NCBI GenBank assembly: GCA_021740385.1
Contig: JAIOZY010000014.1
Location: 18,007-82,006 of the forward strand
Source: Prolixibacteraceae bacterium
GTDB taxonomy: Bacteria; Bacteroidota; Bacteroidia; Bacteroidales; Prolixibacteraceae
Direction of reading: 5' to 3'
Length of the DNA: 64,000 bases
Below are positions 17,250 through 25,167 of this stretch, piece after piece. Within the stretch, counting starts at the first letter, position 1. Each line of letters opens with the position of its first letter. The position numbers and the translations under genes were made by a program. The notes under the pieces are model-generated. The model made no database searches, had not been told where the DNA came from, and saw only the letters and a program-made list of their open reading frames with translations.

Positions 17250-17530
17250 TATATTTTAGGGGGTACATTCCTTTTTGTTTGTTTTTTTCAATTTTATAAT
17301 AACTTTTTTTAGGGGGTTGTCTATTTTTTTACACGTTTTTTCTCTAATAAATATCTTTTTTTAACCTACAATTGCTTTTTTACTTATTTTTTTGCTTTTA
17401 ATTCAATATTATTTGTCTTTTATTTCTTTTTGTCACTTTATTTAAATTATTTATTTATTTTTTTCCTTCTTAACATTTATTTAATGTCTTTTCTCTTTCT
17501 TAATGTCTGTGATAATATCTTTTAGTAAGC
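17250..17530. other. Extremely T-rich intergenic stretch
   Basis: About 280 bp between the divergent OMP and paaK genes is dominated by runs of T on the plus strand, with almost no G. Two copies of TTTTAGGGGGT occur near 17256 and 17310. No ORF is supported. For the leftward promoter this is an A-rich upstream region and could act like an UP element. A weak -7 for paaK (TATCTTTT, 17516-17523) lies at the right end. Confidence 0.6.
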
Positions 17531-17615
17531 ATTATGGCACGATTCAAAAAAATATTTATAAAAAAAGGATGTCTTAAAATCATTATGTAATATTGCAGGC
17601 TAAATTTATTGACGA

Positions 17616-18914
17616 ATGTATTGGAATAAAAAAATCGAATGCGCATCGCGCCAGGCCCTGACAGAAATTCAATCGGAGCGTTTAGTAAAAACCGTTAAAA
17701 GGGTTTACGAAAACATCCCATATTACCGGGAAAAAATGGATAATACAGGCATTACCCCTGCCAAAATCAAGTCGATTGACGACATTTCAAAATTACCTTT
17801 CACCACAAAAACCGACCTGAGGGACAATTACCCCTTTGGTGCTTTTGCCGTGCCGATGAACGAAATAGTAAGGGTTCATGCCTCATCGGGTACAACCGGC
17901 AGACCTACCGTAGTGGGATATTCGAAAAACGACATTGAAATGTGGTCGGAAAATGTTGCCCGCTGCCTTTGCATGGCCGGTGTTAACCCAAACGACATGG
18001 TACAGGTGGCTTATGGCTACGGGCTGTTTACCGGCGGACTGGGGCTGCATTACGGAACTGAATACCTGGGGGCCACAACCATCCCCATTTCGGGAGGAAA
18101 TACAAAAAAACAAATACAGCTTATGCGCGATTTTGGCAGCACGGTAATTTGCTGTACGCCATCGTACGCACTTTACATTGCCGAAGTTTTAACGGAAATG
18201 GGCATCGATCCGGACAGTTTAAAATTACGAACAGGCATTCTGGGGGCTGAACCCTGGTCGGAAAACATGCGGAAAGAGATTGAACAGAAACTGAAGATTA
18301 AAGCCATTGACATATACGGGTTAAGCGAAATTGTTGGCCCGGGTGTATCGTGCGAGTGTACCCAACAGGCAGGCATGCATGTTAACGAAGACCACTTTTA
18401 CCCCGAAATTATCGACCCTGAAACACTTAAACCAATGCCCCCCGGAGAAGTTGGGGAACTGGTGTTTTCAACCATCTCGAAAGAAGGTATCCCATTGCTC
18501 CGCTACCGCACACGCGACTTGACACGCCTCATATACGACAAATGTGAATGCGGCCGCACACTTGTGCGAATGGAAAAATGCAAAGGCCGTTCCGACGACA
18601 TGCTCATCATCAGGGGTGTAAATGTGTTCCCGTCTCAAATCGAAAGTGTACTGCTCGAAATGAGCGAAACCGAACCACACTATTTATTAATAGTAGAACG
18701 TGACGATAACCTCGACACCTTGAAAATTCAGGTTGAAGTTCAGGAGCAATTTTTCTCCGACGAAATAAAGGAATTACAAAACCTGACGAAAAAAATAAAA
18801 GCGAACATTGAAAGTACACTGGGTATTTCGGTAACCGTACAACTGGTTGAACCGAGAACAATTGAACGCACAGCGGGTAAAGCCAAACGCGTTATCGACA
18901 ACAGGGAACTGTAA
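17616..18914 (+). CDS. paaK: Phenylacetate-CoA ligase (PaaK-type)
   Basis: A 432-residue AMP-forming acyl-CoA ligase of the PaaK family, usual length about 435. ATP-binding P-loop [16 protein letters not shown] (about 89-104), the [12 protein letters not shown] motif of the adenylation core, YRTRDLTRL, and the C-terminal [20 protein letters not shown] hinge are all present. It activates phenylacetate or another aryl acetate to the CoA thioester in the cytoplasm. No aerobic paa oxygenase genes accompany it. Instead it sits with an ACT protein, pheA, an aminotransferase and a 2-oxoacid:ferredoxin oxidoreductase, consistent with interconversion of arylacetyl-CoA and aryl-pyruvate (inference). 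Confidence 0.93.
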   Translation: MYWNKKIECASRQALTEIQSERLVKTVKRVYENIPYYREKMDNTGITPAKIKSIDDISKLPFTTKTDLRDNYPFGAFAVPMNEIVRVHASSGTTGRPTVVGYSKNDIEMWSENVARCLCMAGVNPNDMVQVAYGYGLFTGGLGLHYGTEYLGATTIPISGGNTKKQIQLMRDFGSTVICCTPSYALYIAEVLTEMGIDPDSLKLRTGILGAEPWSENMRKEIEQKLKIKAIDIYGLSEIVGPGVSCECTQQAGMHVNEDHFYPEIIDPETLKPMPPGEVGELVFSTISKEGIPLLRYRTRDLTRLIYDKCECGRTLVRMEKCKGRSDDMLIIRGVNVFPSQIESVLLEMSETEPHYLLIVERDDNLDTLKIQVEVQEQFFSDEIKELQNLTKKIKANIESTLGISVTVQLVEPRTIERTAGKAKRVIDNREL

Positions 18915-19018
18915 AAAAAGGCACAGTATTAAACCGCTATTTACATTTATACAATATATAATAATAAACAACACTATTACTGAAATCAGCATCCATTAAT
19001 AGTTAAAACCTGACAATC

Positions 19019-19444
19019 ATGATCATAAAACAACTTTCGGTTTTTCTCGAAAACAAATCGGGCCGCTTAAACGAAGTTGCCCGGTTATTGGGCGATGCTA
19101 ACATCAACATGACGGCATTCAGCATAGCCGATACAAGCGATTTTGGCATACTACGGGTTGTGGTTTCAAATCCCGAAGAAGCGCTGAAAATCCTGAAAGA
19201 AAACCATTTTTCAGTGCAACTCACCGATGTGGTTTGCCTGCTGTGCCCAAACAAACCGGGTGCATTGTCAAAAGCATTGGAAATACTCGATGTCGAAAAC
19301 ATCCCGATTGAATACATGTACGCCTTCTCAACCGGCAATTCGGCGAATATTGTAATCAGACCGGCAAATGTTCAAAAATGCATCGAAGTGCTTCAAAAAC
19401 ACAAACTCGAACTGGTGAAATCCAGTGATTTATATAAAATATAG
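19019..19444 (+). CDS. Tandem ACT-domain protein
   Basis: A 141-residue protein made of two ACT domains, about 3-68 (QLSVFLENKSGRLNEVARLL) and 71-140 (VCLLCPNKPGALSKALEIL). ACT domains bind amino acids, commonly as dimers. Stand-alone double-ACT proteins regularly accompany paaK and indolepyruvate or 2-oxoacid:ferredoxin oxidoreductase genes in anaerobes. It probably senses an aromatic or branched amino acid and tunes a neighbouring enzyme. It lies 104 bp after paaK and 161 bp before the Phe leader peptide. Its direct partner is unknown. Confidence 0.88.
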   Translation: MIIKQLSVFLENKSGRLNEVARLLGDANINMTAFSIADTSDFGILRVVVSNPEEALKILKENHFSVQLTDVVCLLCPNKPGALSKALEILDVENIPIEYMYAFSTGNSANIVIRPANVQKCIEVLQKHKLELVKSSDLYKI

Positions 19445-19605
19445 CGACCGATAATAAGCAAAAAACACAAACCAGCTAAATGAAATATTTTAATTTTTTT
19501 TTCAGTTGTGCTGATTTTGTTTATTTTGCGCTCCGGAAAATCTAAAGGACCGGAATAAACCTTGGTTTACTTTCGGAAAGAATATTAACACGAAGTGATT
19601 TGGTT

Positions 19606-19668
19606 ATGGCTCAGTTATTGGGTTTTTTGTTTTTTGCTTTTAGGCTTAAATTGTTCCCGGCGGAGTGA
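19606..19668 (+). CDS. Phe-rich leader peptide of pheA attenuator
   Basis: A 20-codon ORF beginning ATG 19606 and ending TGA 19666-19668. Its middle reads GFLFFAF and it ends LKLFPAE; five of twenty residues are Phe, four of them within six codons (19624-19641). Clustered Phe codons just upstream of an intrinsic terminator and pheA are the hallmark of a leader peptide whose translation measures charged tRNA-Phe, as with E. coli pheL. It is too short for standard gene finding. A strong ribosome-binding site is not obvious, as is usual in this phylum. Confidence 0.72.
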   Translation: MAQLLGFLFFAFRLKLFPAE

Positions 19669-19717
19669 TAACCAAATTATATTATCTGAACCCGGGTACA
19701 GACCCGGGTTTTTTGTT
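19653..19717 (+). promoter_or_regulatory. pheA transcription attenuator (antiterminator and terminator)
   Basis: Terminator: AACCCGGGT (19689-19697), ACAG loop, ACCCGGGTT (19702-19710), then TTTTGTT. Antiterminator candidate: GTTCCCGG at 19653-19660 can pair (CCCGG:CCGGG plus two flanking pairs) with 19692-19699, the left terminator arm. A ribosome stalled on the Phe codons (19624-19641) leaves 19653-19660 free, allowing read-through. A ribosome reaching the stop covers it and the terminator forms. Confidence 0.72.
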
Positions 19718-19751
19718 CCCGGGCCTGCAGCCCAAAATAAATTACCCGAAA

Positions 19752-20600
19752 ATGAAAAAAATGAAGAAAATTGCAATTCAAGGAATCGTTGGTTCATTTC
19801 ACGAAGATGCCGCCCAAAGGTACTTCGCGAAAGAAAAAATTGAAATAATCGAATGCCGTACATTCCGAAAGGTATGCCAGCTTGTCGACACCGATCAGGT
19901 TGACCATGCCGTTATGGCCATTGAAAACGCCATTGCCGGAAGCCTGCTGGAAAATTACAGCCTTATGCGCGATTATCACCTTAGAATTATTGGCGAAATT
20001 TACCTCCACATACAAATGAACCTGATGGTACTGCCCGGAGTGAAAAAAGAGGATATTAAAGAAATTCACTCCCACCCCATTGCGCTTAAACAGTGTGCCG
20101 AATACATCGATGCCGAATTTGGCGAAATCCCGCTCGACGACACGTTCGATACAGCAGGCGCAGCACGCAACGTTGCTAAAAATAATTTGCGAAACGTGGC
20201 AGCCATTGGCAATACCCGTTCGGCCAAACTTTTCGGTCTCGAAATCCTCGATAAAGGTATCGAAACCAACAAACGGAATTATACACGTTTTCTCATTTTA
20301 TCGAAACATAACCAGGTTTTCAAAGATGCCAACAAAGCTTCGATATGCTTTGAAGTCGGCCATTTTCATGGTGCCCTGGCAAAAGTGCTGAATATTTTTG
20401 CCGACAACGAGATTAACCTGACAAAAATCCAATCGGTGCCCATTATTGGCAAACCCGACGAATACTCTTTTCATGTTGATTTGGAATGGGAAAAGCTCGA
20501 AAATTACGAACATGCAATTCACACAGTGCTAAAAAATGTTACCAGTTTAACCATTCTCGGGGAATACATAAGGGGCGAAAGAAAAATTTATGAAGTATAA
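19752..20600 (+). CDS. pheA: Prephenate dehydratase
   Basis: A 282-residue monofunctional prephenate dehydratase, converting prephenate to phenylpyruvate, the last committed step to phenylalanine. The catalytic domain opens IAIQGIVGSFHEDAAQRYF and holds the essential TRF motif in NKRNYTRFLILSK. The C-terminal ACT domain (about 195-275) has GALAKVLNIFADNEINLTKIQS for feedback inhibition by Phe. ATG 19752 is chosen (a second ATG at 19761 is equally possible); the longer frame from 19665 runs through the terminator hairpin. There is no fused chorismate mutase. Expression is likely set by the attenuator just upstream. Confidence 0.94.
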   Translation: MKKMKKIAIQGIVGSFHEDAAQRYFAKEKIEIIECRTFRKVCQLVDTDQVDHAVMAIENAIAGSLLENYSLMRDYHLRIIGEIYLHIQMNLMVLPGVKKEDIKEIHSHPIALKQCAEYIDAEFGEIPLDDTFDTAGAARNVAKNNLRNVAAIGNTRSAKLFGLEILDKGIETNKRNYTRFLILSKHNQVFKDANKASICFEVGHFHGALAKVLNIFADNEINLTKIQSVPIIGKPDEYSFHVDLEWEKLENYEHAIHTVLKNVTSLTILGEYIRGERKIYEV

Positions 20601-20698
20601 ACATGACAAAAATCCTGATGCACCGGCCCACAAGATGCCAACAATCATTCTTTATTTGGCAACGTAATATTATAATTGTTTGATAACTATAAATTAAA

Positions 20699-22021
20699 AT
20701 GGACAAAACAGTACCAATAAGAACAACGATAGTAAATTCAAACCTTAAAAAATTAAATTTGATCGATCTGAACAAAGCATCGATACGCGAGCTTGTGCAG
20801 GTTGTAGATATGCTTGAAGCCGAAACAGGCATCCGGTTTGTTCGGATGGAAATGGGCGTGCCGGGCCTGCCCCCTGCACAAATTGGCATCGAGGCAGAAA
20901 TAGAAGCACTTAAAAGAGGAGTGGCCCAAAACTACCCCAACATAAACGGCATACCCGAAATCAAAAATGAAACCGCCCGTTTTGTTAAAAACTTCATGAA
21001 CATTGATGTTAAACCCGAACATTGCGTCCCTTCTACCGGATCGATGCAAGGCACCTACGCCCTTTTCAGGGTAGCCTCGTGCTGCGATAAGAAAAAGGAC
21101 ACCGCCCTTTTTATCGACCCCGGTTTTCCGGTTCAGAAACAGCAATTTATGGTAATGGGAAGTAAATTTGTTTCGTTCGATGTGTATAACTACCGCGGAA
21201 TAAAACTCAGGGAAAAACTTGAATCTTATTTTTCAAAGGGCAACATTCACTCGGTGATTTATTCAAACCCCAACAACCCTACCTGGATTTGTTTCACCGA
21301 AGAAGAACTGAAAATAATTGCTGAAACGGCCGATAAATACGGTGTTATTGTAATGGAAGACCTGGCCTATTTCGGCATGGATTTCAGAAAAGACATTTCA
21401 AAACCAGGCACCCCCCCATTTCAGGCTTCGGTAGCAAACTATACCGACAATTATGTGTTATTTATATCGGCATCGAAAATATTTTCGTATGCCGGGCAAC
21501 GCATTTCAATGATTGTTATGTCGGAAAAACTGTATAACCGTAACTACCCCAACCTTGAAAGCCGGATGATGATCAAAGGTTTCGGTAACGCGGTGATATA
21601 CCGGGCACTGTACGCCCTTTCATCGGGTGTTACCCATTCAACACAATATGCCATGGCGGCCATTTTAAAAGCAGCAAACGAAGGGAAATTCAATTTTGTT
21701 GCGGAAGTTGAAGAGTATGCCCGGCGTGCCCACATCATGAAAAAACACTTTTTGGAAAACGGGTTTAAAATATTGTACGACAAAGATGTTGACCGCGACA
21801 TAGCCGACGGGTTTTATTTTACCCTTAGCTACCCGGGCATGAAAGCAGGCGATTTGCTTTACAAACTGCTTCATTACGGCATAAGCGGCATTACACTGTT
21901 AAGCACGGGAAGCAAAATGGAAGGGTTAAGAGCCTGCGTTGCCCCTGTTAACCCAAAACAATTCAGCGATTTAAAAAGAAGGCTGGAACAATTCCGGGCA
22001 GAGCATCCGGTTCAGCAATAA
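20699..22021 (+). CDS. PLP-dependent class I/II aminotransferase
   Basis: A 440-residue fold-type I aminotransferase. The PLP-binding Lys is in ISASKIFSYAGQRISM (about 260-275); SNPNNPTWICF is the substrate/cofactor Asn loop, and VMEDLAYFGMD supplies the PLP-N1 Asp. It opens with DLNKASIRELVQVVDMLEAETG, a form common in Bacteroidota enzymes annotated as aromatic or general amino acid aminotransferases. Placed 98 bp after pheA and 32 bp before vorD, it would interconvert phenylpyruvate (or other 2-oxoacids) and the amino acid, linking biosynthesis to the oxidoreductase. Substrate is inferred from context. Confidence 0.9.
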   Translation: MDKTVPIRTTIVNSNLKKLNLIDLNKASIRELVQVVDMLEAETGIRFVRMEMGVPGLPPAQIGIEAEIEALKRGVAQNYPNINGIPEIKNETARFVKNFMNIDVKPEHCVPSTGSMQGTYALFRVASCCDKKKDTALFIDPGFPVQKQQFMVMGSKFVSFDVYNYRGIKLREKLESYFSKGNIHSVIYSNPNNPTWICFTEEELKIIAETADKYGVIVMEDLAYFGMDFRKDISKPGTPPFQASVANYTDNYVLFISASKIFSYAGQRISMIVMSEKLYNRNYPNLESRMMIKGFGNAVIYRALYALSSGVTHSTQYAMAAILKAANEGKFNFVAEVEEYARRAHIMKKHFLENGFKILYDKDVDRDIADGFYFTLSYPGMKAGDLLYKLLHYGISGITLLSTGSKMEGLRACVAPVNPKQFSDLKRRLEQFRAEHPVQQ

Positions 22022-22053
22022 AATAAATTTGAAAACATTAAAAACAAATAAAT

Positions 22054-22293
22054 ATGGCGAAAGTTAAAGGAGCAGTGGTAGTAGATCAGGAATGTTGCAA
22101 AGGATGTAACCTTTGCGTGGTTGCATGCCCAGAAGATGTACTGGCCCTCCATAAAGAGGTAAACAGCAAAGGCTACCATTATTCACACATGGTAAATCCG
22201 GAAAACTGTATTGGGTGCATGAATTGCGGACAGGTTTGTCCCGATAGCTGCATAACCGTATACAGGGTAAAAGTTCCGGTTGCAAAAGATTAA
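22054..22293 (+). CDS. vorD: 2-oxoacid:ferredoxin oxidoreductase, ferredoxin (delta) subunit
   Basis: A 79-residue 2[4Fe-4S] ferredoxin. The cluster motifs are CCKGCNLCVVACP and CIGCMNCGQVCP, each CxxCxxCxxxCP. It is the electron-transfer delta subunit of a four-subunit oxidoreductase, carrying electrons from the TPP site to external ferredoxin. It is followed by the alpha, beta and gamma subunits in the common Kor/Vor gene order. It begins 32 bp after the aminotransferase, so one transcript is likely. Confidence 0.95.
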   Translation: MAKVKGAVVVDQECCKGCNLCVVACPEDVLALHKEVNSKGYHYSHMVNPENCIGCMNCGQVCPDSCITVYRVKVPVAKD

Positions 22294-22329
22294 AAAATAC
22301 ATTAGTAATAAAATTAAAAATACCATATA

Positions 22330-23415
22330 ATGGGAGAATTACGATTAATGAAAGGGAATGAGGTCATTGCCGAAGCAGCCATCCGCTGCGGGTGCGATGC
22401 ATATTTCGGATACCCGATTACACCTCAGTCCGAAGTGATGGAAACATTAATGGCACGCATGCCCTGGGAAGAAACAGGCATGGTGGTGTTGCAGGCCGAA
22501 AGCGAAGTTGCGGCCATCAACATGATGTACGGCGGGGCATCGGCCGGTCGTAAAGTGATGACCTCGTCATCAAGCCCGGGCATAAGTCTTATGTCGGAAG
22601 GCATATCGTACATGGCCGGTGCCGAATTGCCGGGAGTGGTTGTTAACGTGCAGCGCGGAGGACCAGGTCTCGGCACCATACAGCCATCGCAGGCCGATTA
22701 TTTTCAGGCAACCAAAGGCGGCGGGCATGGCGATTATAACCTAATAGTACTTGCGCCCTCGTCGGTACAGGAAATGAACGATTTTGTCGATTTAGCTTTC
22801 GAACTCTCGTTCAAATACAGCAACCCGGCCATGATCCTTACCGATGGTGTTATTGGCCAAATGATGGAAAAAGTGGAACTGAGCGATTTTAAACCCCGCT
22901 GGACCGACGAACAGGTTGAACAATTTAACGGCTCGTGGGCTGCAACAGGAAAAAAACCCAACCGCGAAAGGGCCATAAAAACATCGCTTGAACTGGTTGC
23001 CGAAAAACAAGAGAAGATTAACGAAGGATTCCAGGCCAAATACAAAAAAATGCAGGAAGAAGAAGTACGTTACGAAACCATAAAATGCGAAGATGCCGAC
23101 TACATCATCGTTGCCTTTGGCGTTTCGTCACGCATAAGTCAGAAAGCCGTTGACGTGCTCAGGGAACAAGGGCACAAAGCCGGCCTGCTTCGGCCTATTA
23201 CCCTTTACCCTTTCCCATCAGAAATCATCAATCAAATGGCCGACCATGTAAAAGGATTCCTTTCTGTTGAAATGAACGCGGGCCAAATGGTCGAAGATAT
23301 CAGGCTCGCGGTAAACGGAAAAACAAAAGTTGACCACTTTGGACGCATGGGCGGCGTAATTGCCACACCTGGTGAAGTGGTTGATGCAATGCTCACTAAA
23401 ATTATTGGAGGTTAA
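22330..23415 (+). CDS. vorB: 2-oxoacid:ferredoxin oxidoreductase, alpha subunit (VorB/KorA type)
   Basis: A 361-residue pyrimidine-binding and transketolase C-terminal subunit. Visible are CDAYFGYPITPQSEVMETL, QAESEVAAINMMYGGASAGR, SSSSPGISLMSEG, and VQRGGPGLGTIQPSQADYFQA, all conserved in this subunit. The C-terminal domain (about 255-361) resembles transketolase domain II. The complex decarboxylates a 2-oxoacid to the acyl-CoA while reducing ferredoxin, reversibly. Substrate could be branched-chain 2-oxoacids, 2-oxoglutarate or aryl pyruvates; neighbours pheA and paaK favour the aryl option, at least in part (inference). Confidence 0.93.
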   Translation: MGELRLMKGNEVIAEAAIRCGCDAYFGYPITPQSEVMETLMARMPWEETGMVVLQAESEVAAINMMYGGASAGRKVMTSSSSPGISLMSEGISYMAGAELPGVVVNVQRGGPGLGTIQPSQADYFQATKGGGHGDYNLIVLAPSSVQEMNDFVDLAFELSFKYSNPAMILTDGVIGQMMEKVELSDFKPRWTDEQVEQFNGSWAATGKKPNRERAIKTSLELVAEKQEKINEGFQAKYKKMQEEEVRYETIKCEDADYIIVAFGVSSRISQKAVDVLREQGHKAGLLRPITLYPFPSEIINQMADHVKGFLSVEMNAGQMVEDIRLAVNGKTKVDHFGRMGGVIATPGEVVDAMLTKIIGG

Positions 23416-23416
23416 C

Positions 23417-24232
23417 ATGGCTGAATTACAAATACAAGATATAATAAAACCCGAAAACAAGGTTTACGGGAAATCAAAAATCATGACCGACACACCACTG
23501 CACTATTGTTACGGTTGTAGCCATGGTGTGGTGCACAAATTGGTTGCCGAAGTAATTGAAGAACTCGACATTCAGGAAGAAACCGTTGGCGTTGCCCCGG
23601 TTGGATGCTCTGTAATGATGTACAATTACCTCGACATTGACTGGATGGAAGCCGCACACGGGCGGGCACCGGCTGTTGCTACCGGCTACAAACGCGTAAA
23701 TCCCAAAAAATATGTTTTTTCGTACCAGGGCGATGGCGACCTCGCCGCAATTGGTACAGCCGAAACAATGCATGCGGTTAATCGTGGCGAAAACATCGTT
23801 ATGATTTTCATCAACAATGCCATATACGGAATGACCGGAGGCCAAATGGCTCCCACAACCATGATTGGACAAGCAACCTCAACAAGCCCTTACGGCCGCA
23901 ACGTTGACATTAACGGCTACCCGCTAAAAATTACCGAACTGGTTGCCCATTTGCCCGGAGCAGCTTATGTAACACGCCAAAGCGTGCATACACCAGCCAA
24001 TGTAAGAAAATGCAAGAAAGCAATTAAAAAAGCCTTTGAAAATTCTAAAAAGAACATCGGGACTTCTTTTATCGAAGTGGTTTCTACTTGTAACTCGGGA
24101 TGGAAAATCGACCCGGTTGCTGCCAATAAGTGGATGGAAGAAAACATGTTCCCGTTTTACCCGCTGGGAGATATTAAAGACGGCCAACGTGACAGCGATG
24201 AAAAATACTCGGTTCAAAAACTTAAAAAGTAA
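23417..24232 (+). CDS. vorA: 2-oxoacid:ferredoxin oxidoreductase, beta (TPP-binding) subunit
   Basis: A 271-residue TPP-binding subunit. CYGCSHGVVHKL includes the cluster-like Cys pair, and GDGDLAAIGTAETMHAVNRGENIVMIFINNAIYGMTGGQ is the TPP/Mg GDG-N motif region. The ATG at 23417 is chosen, one base after the vorB stop; the longer frame overlaps vorB. It binds thiamine pyrophosphate and carries out the decarboxylation with the alpha subunit. SFIEVVSTCNSGWK is typical of this family's C-terminal part. Confidence 0.93.
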   Translation: MAELQIQDIIKPENKVYGKSKIMTDTPLHYCYGCSHGVVHKLVAEVIEELDIQEETVGVAPVGCSVMMYNYLDIDWMEAAHGRAPAVATGYKRVNPKKYVFSYQGDGDLAAIGTAETMHAVNRGENIVMIFINNAIYGMTGGQMAPTTMIGQATSTSPYGRNVDINGYPLKITELVAHLPGAAYVTRQSVHTPANVRKCKKAIKKAFENSKKNIGTSFIEVVSTCNSGWKIDPVAANKWMEENMFPFYPLGDIKDGQRDSDEKYSVQKLKK

Positions 24233-24236
24233 AACA

Positions 24237-24782
24237 ATGACAGAAGAAATAATCATAGCAGGCTTTGGCGGACAAGGTGTCCTTTCGATGGGAAAAATAC
24301 TGGCATATTCAGGCATCATGCAGGACCAGGAAGTTTCGTGGTTCCCTTCATACGGGCCCGAAATGCGGGGAGGCACGGCTAACGTTACCGTCATATTGAG
24401 CGATGAACGCATTTCATCGCCCGTGCTGAACCAATTCGATACAGCCATTGTGCTTAACCAGCAATCGCTCGATAAGTTTGAAAGCAAAGTGAAACCCGGC
24501 GGAATGTTGCTCTACGATCCCAACGGTATCGTTAACCCGCCAAGCCGCACCGACCTGAAAATATTCAAAATTGATGCAACACAACTGGCTGCCGAAAAGG
24601 GCCAGCCAAAAATTTTTAACATGATCGTGCTGGGCGCTTTCCTTAAAGCAAGACCGCTGGTTAAAATGGGAAATGTAAAACGGGGGCTCGAAAAATCGCT
24701 GCCCGAACGGCACCATAAATTGATACCCATCAACCTTGAAGGCCTCGAAATTGGTGAAAAAGAAATTGTTGAAGTAAAATAG
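24237..24782 (+). CDS. vorC: 2-oxoacid:ferredoxin oxidoreductase, gamma subunit
   Basis: A 181-residue gamma subunit. It opens IIIAGFGGQGVLSMGKILA, the CoA-binding GxGGQG motif, followed by VSWFPSYGPEMRGGTANVTVILSD, which is diagnostic. ATG 24237 is four bases after the vorA stop; the longer frame from 24036 lies within vorA. It completes the D-B-A-C operon. Two terminators follow within 140 bp, closing the phenylpyruvate cluster. Confidence 0.94.
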   Translation: MTEEIIIAGFGGQGVLSMGKILAYSGIMQDQEVSWFPSYGPEMRGGTANVTVILSDERISSPVLNQFDTAIVLNQQSLDKFESKVKPGGMLLYDPNGIVNPPSRTDLKIFKIDATQLAAEKGQPKIFNMIVLGAFLKARPLVKMGNVKRGLEKSLPERHHKLIPINLEGLEIGEKEIVEVK

Positions 24783-24808
24783 TTTCTGGATCTTCCGGAT
24801 TTGGATTG

Positions 24809-24842
24809 AAAGGAGTATAACTTATTGTTTACTCCTTTTTTT
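24809..24842 (+). terminator. Intrinsic terminator of the vor operon
   Basis: AAAGGAGTA (24809-24817) pairs with TACTCCTTT (24830-24838) across a 12-nt loop and is followed by T. It lies 27 bp past the vorC stop. Confidence 0.8.
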
Positions 24843-24870
24843 ATTGGATGAACATCAAGGAATAAACGCT

Positions 24871-24917
24871 AAAAAACGGACAAATCTGCAATTGAATTGC
24901 AGATTTGTCCGTTTTTT
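24871..24917. terminator. Perfect 23-bp inverted repeat, bidirectional terminator
   Basis: 24871-24893 and 24895-24917 are exact reverse complements around a single G at 24894. The arms begin with six A and end with six T, so a hairpin followed by a U-run forms in both directions. It sits between the rightward vor operon and the leftward histidine kinase. The rest of the 24783-25167 gap shows no gene. Confidence 0.78.
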
Positions 24918-25167
24918 CAGTTGGAAAAATTTAAACGCTTTAATTGAAGGAATTTATTCATAGAAGTATATTTCATCTCATACTTTGCAAAAAAGATGCA
25001 TCGTGATTGATAACCAATGGATCGGGAAAAGAAAAAAAAATAAATCCAAACACGAACACAATTTCCTTTCTTAAGGACTTCGCCACTAAATTCTATTATT
25101 AACTATCCCGTAAAACGGAAATTACTATAGCGGCGGGTAATTCATCATTTGTCTGCCTCCTGGCAGA

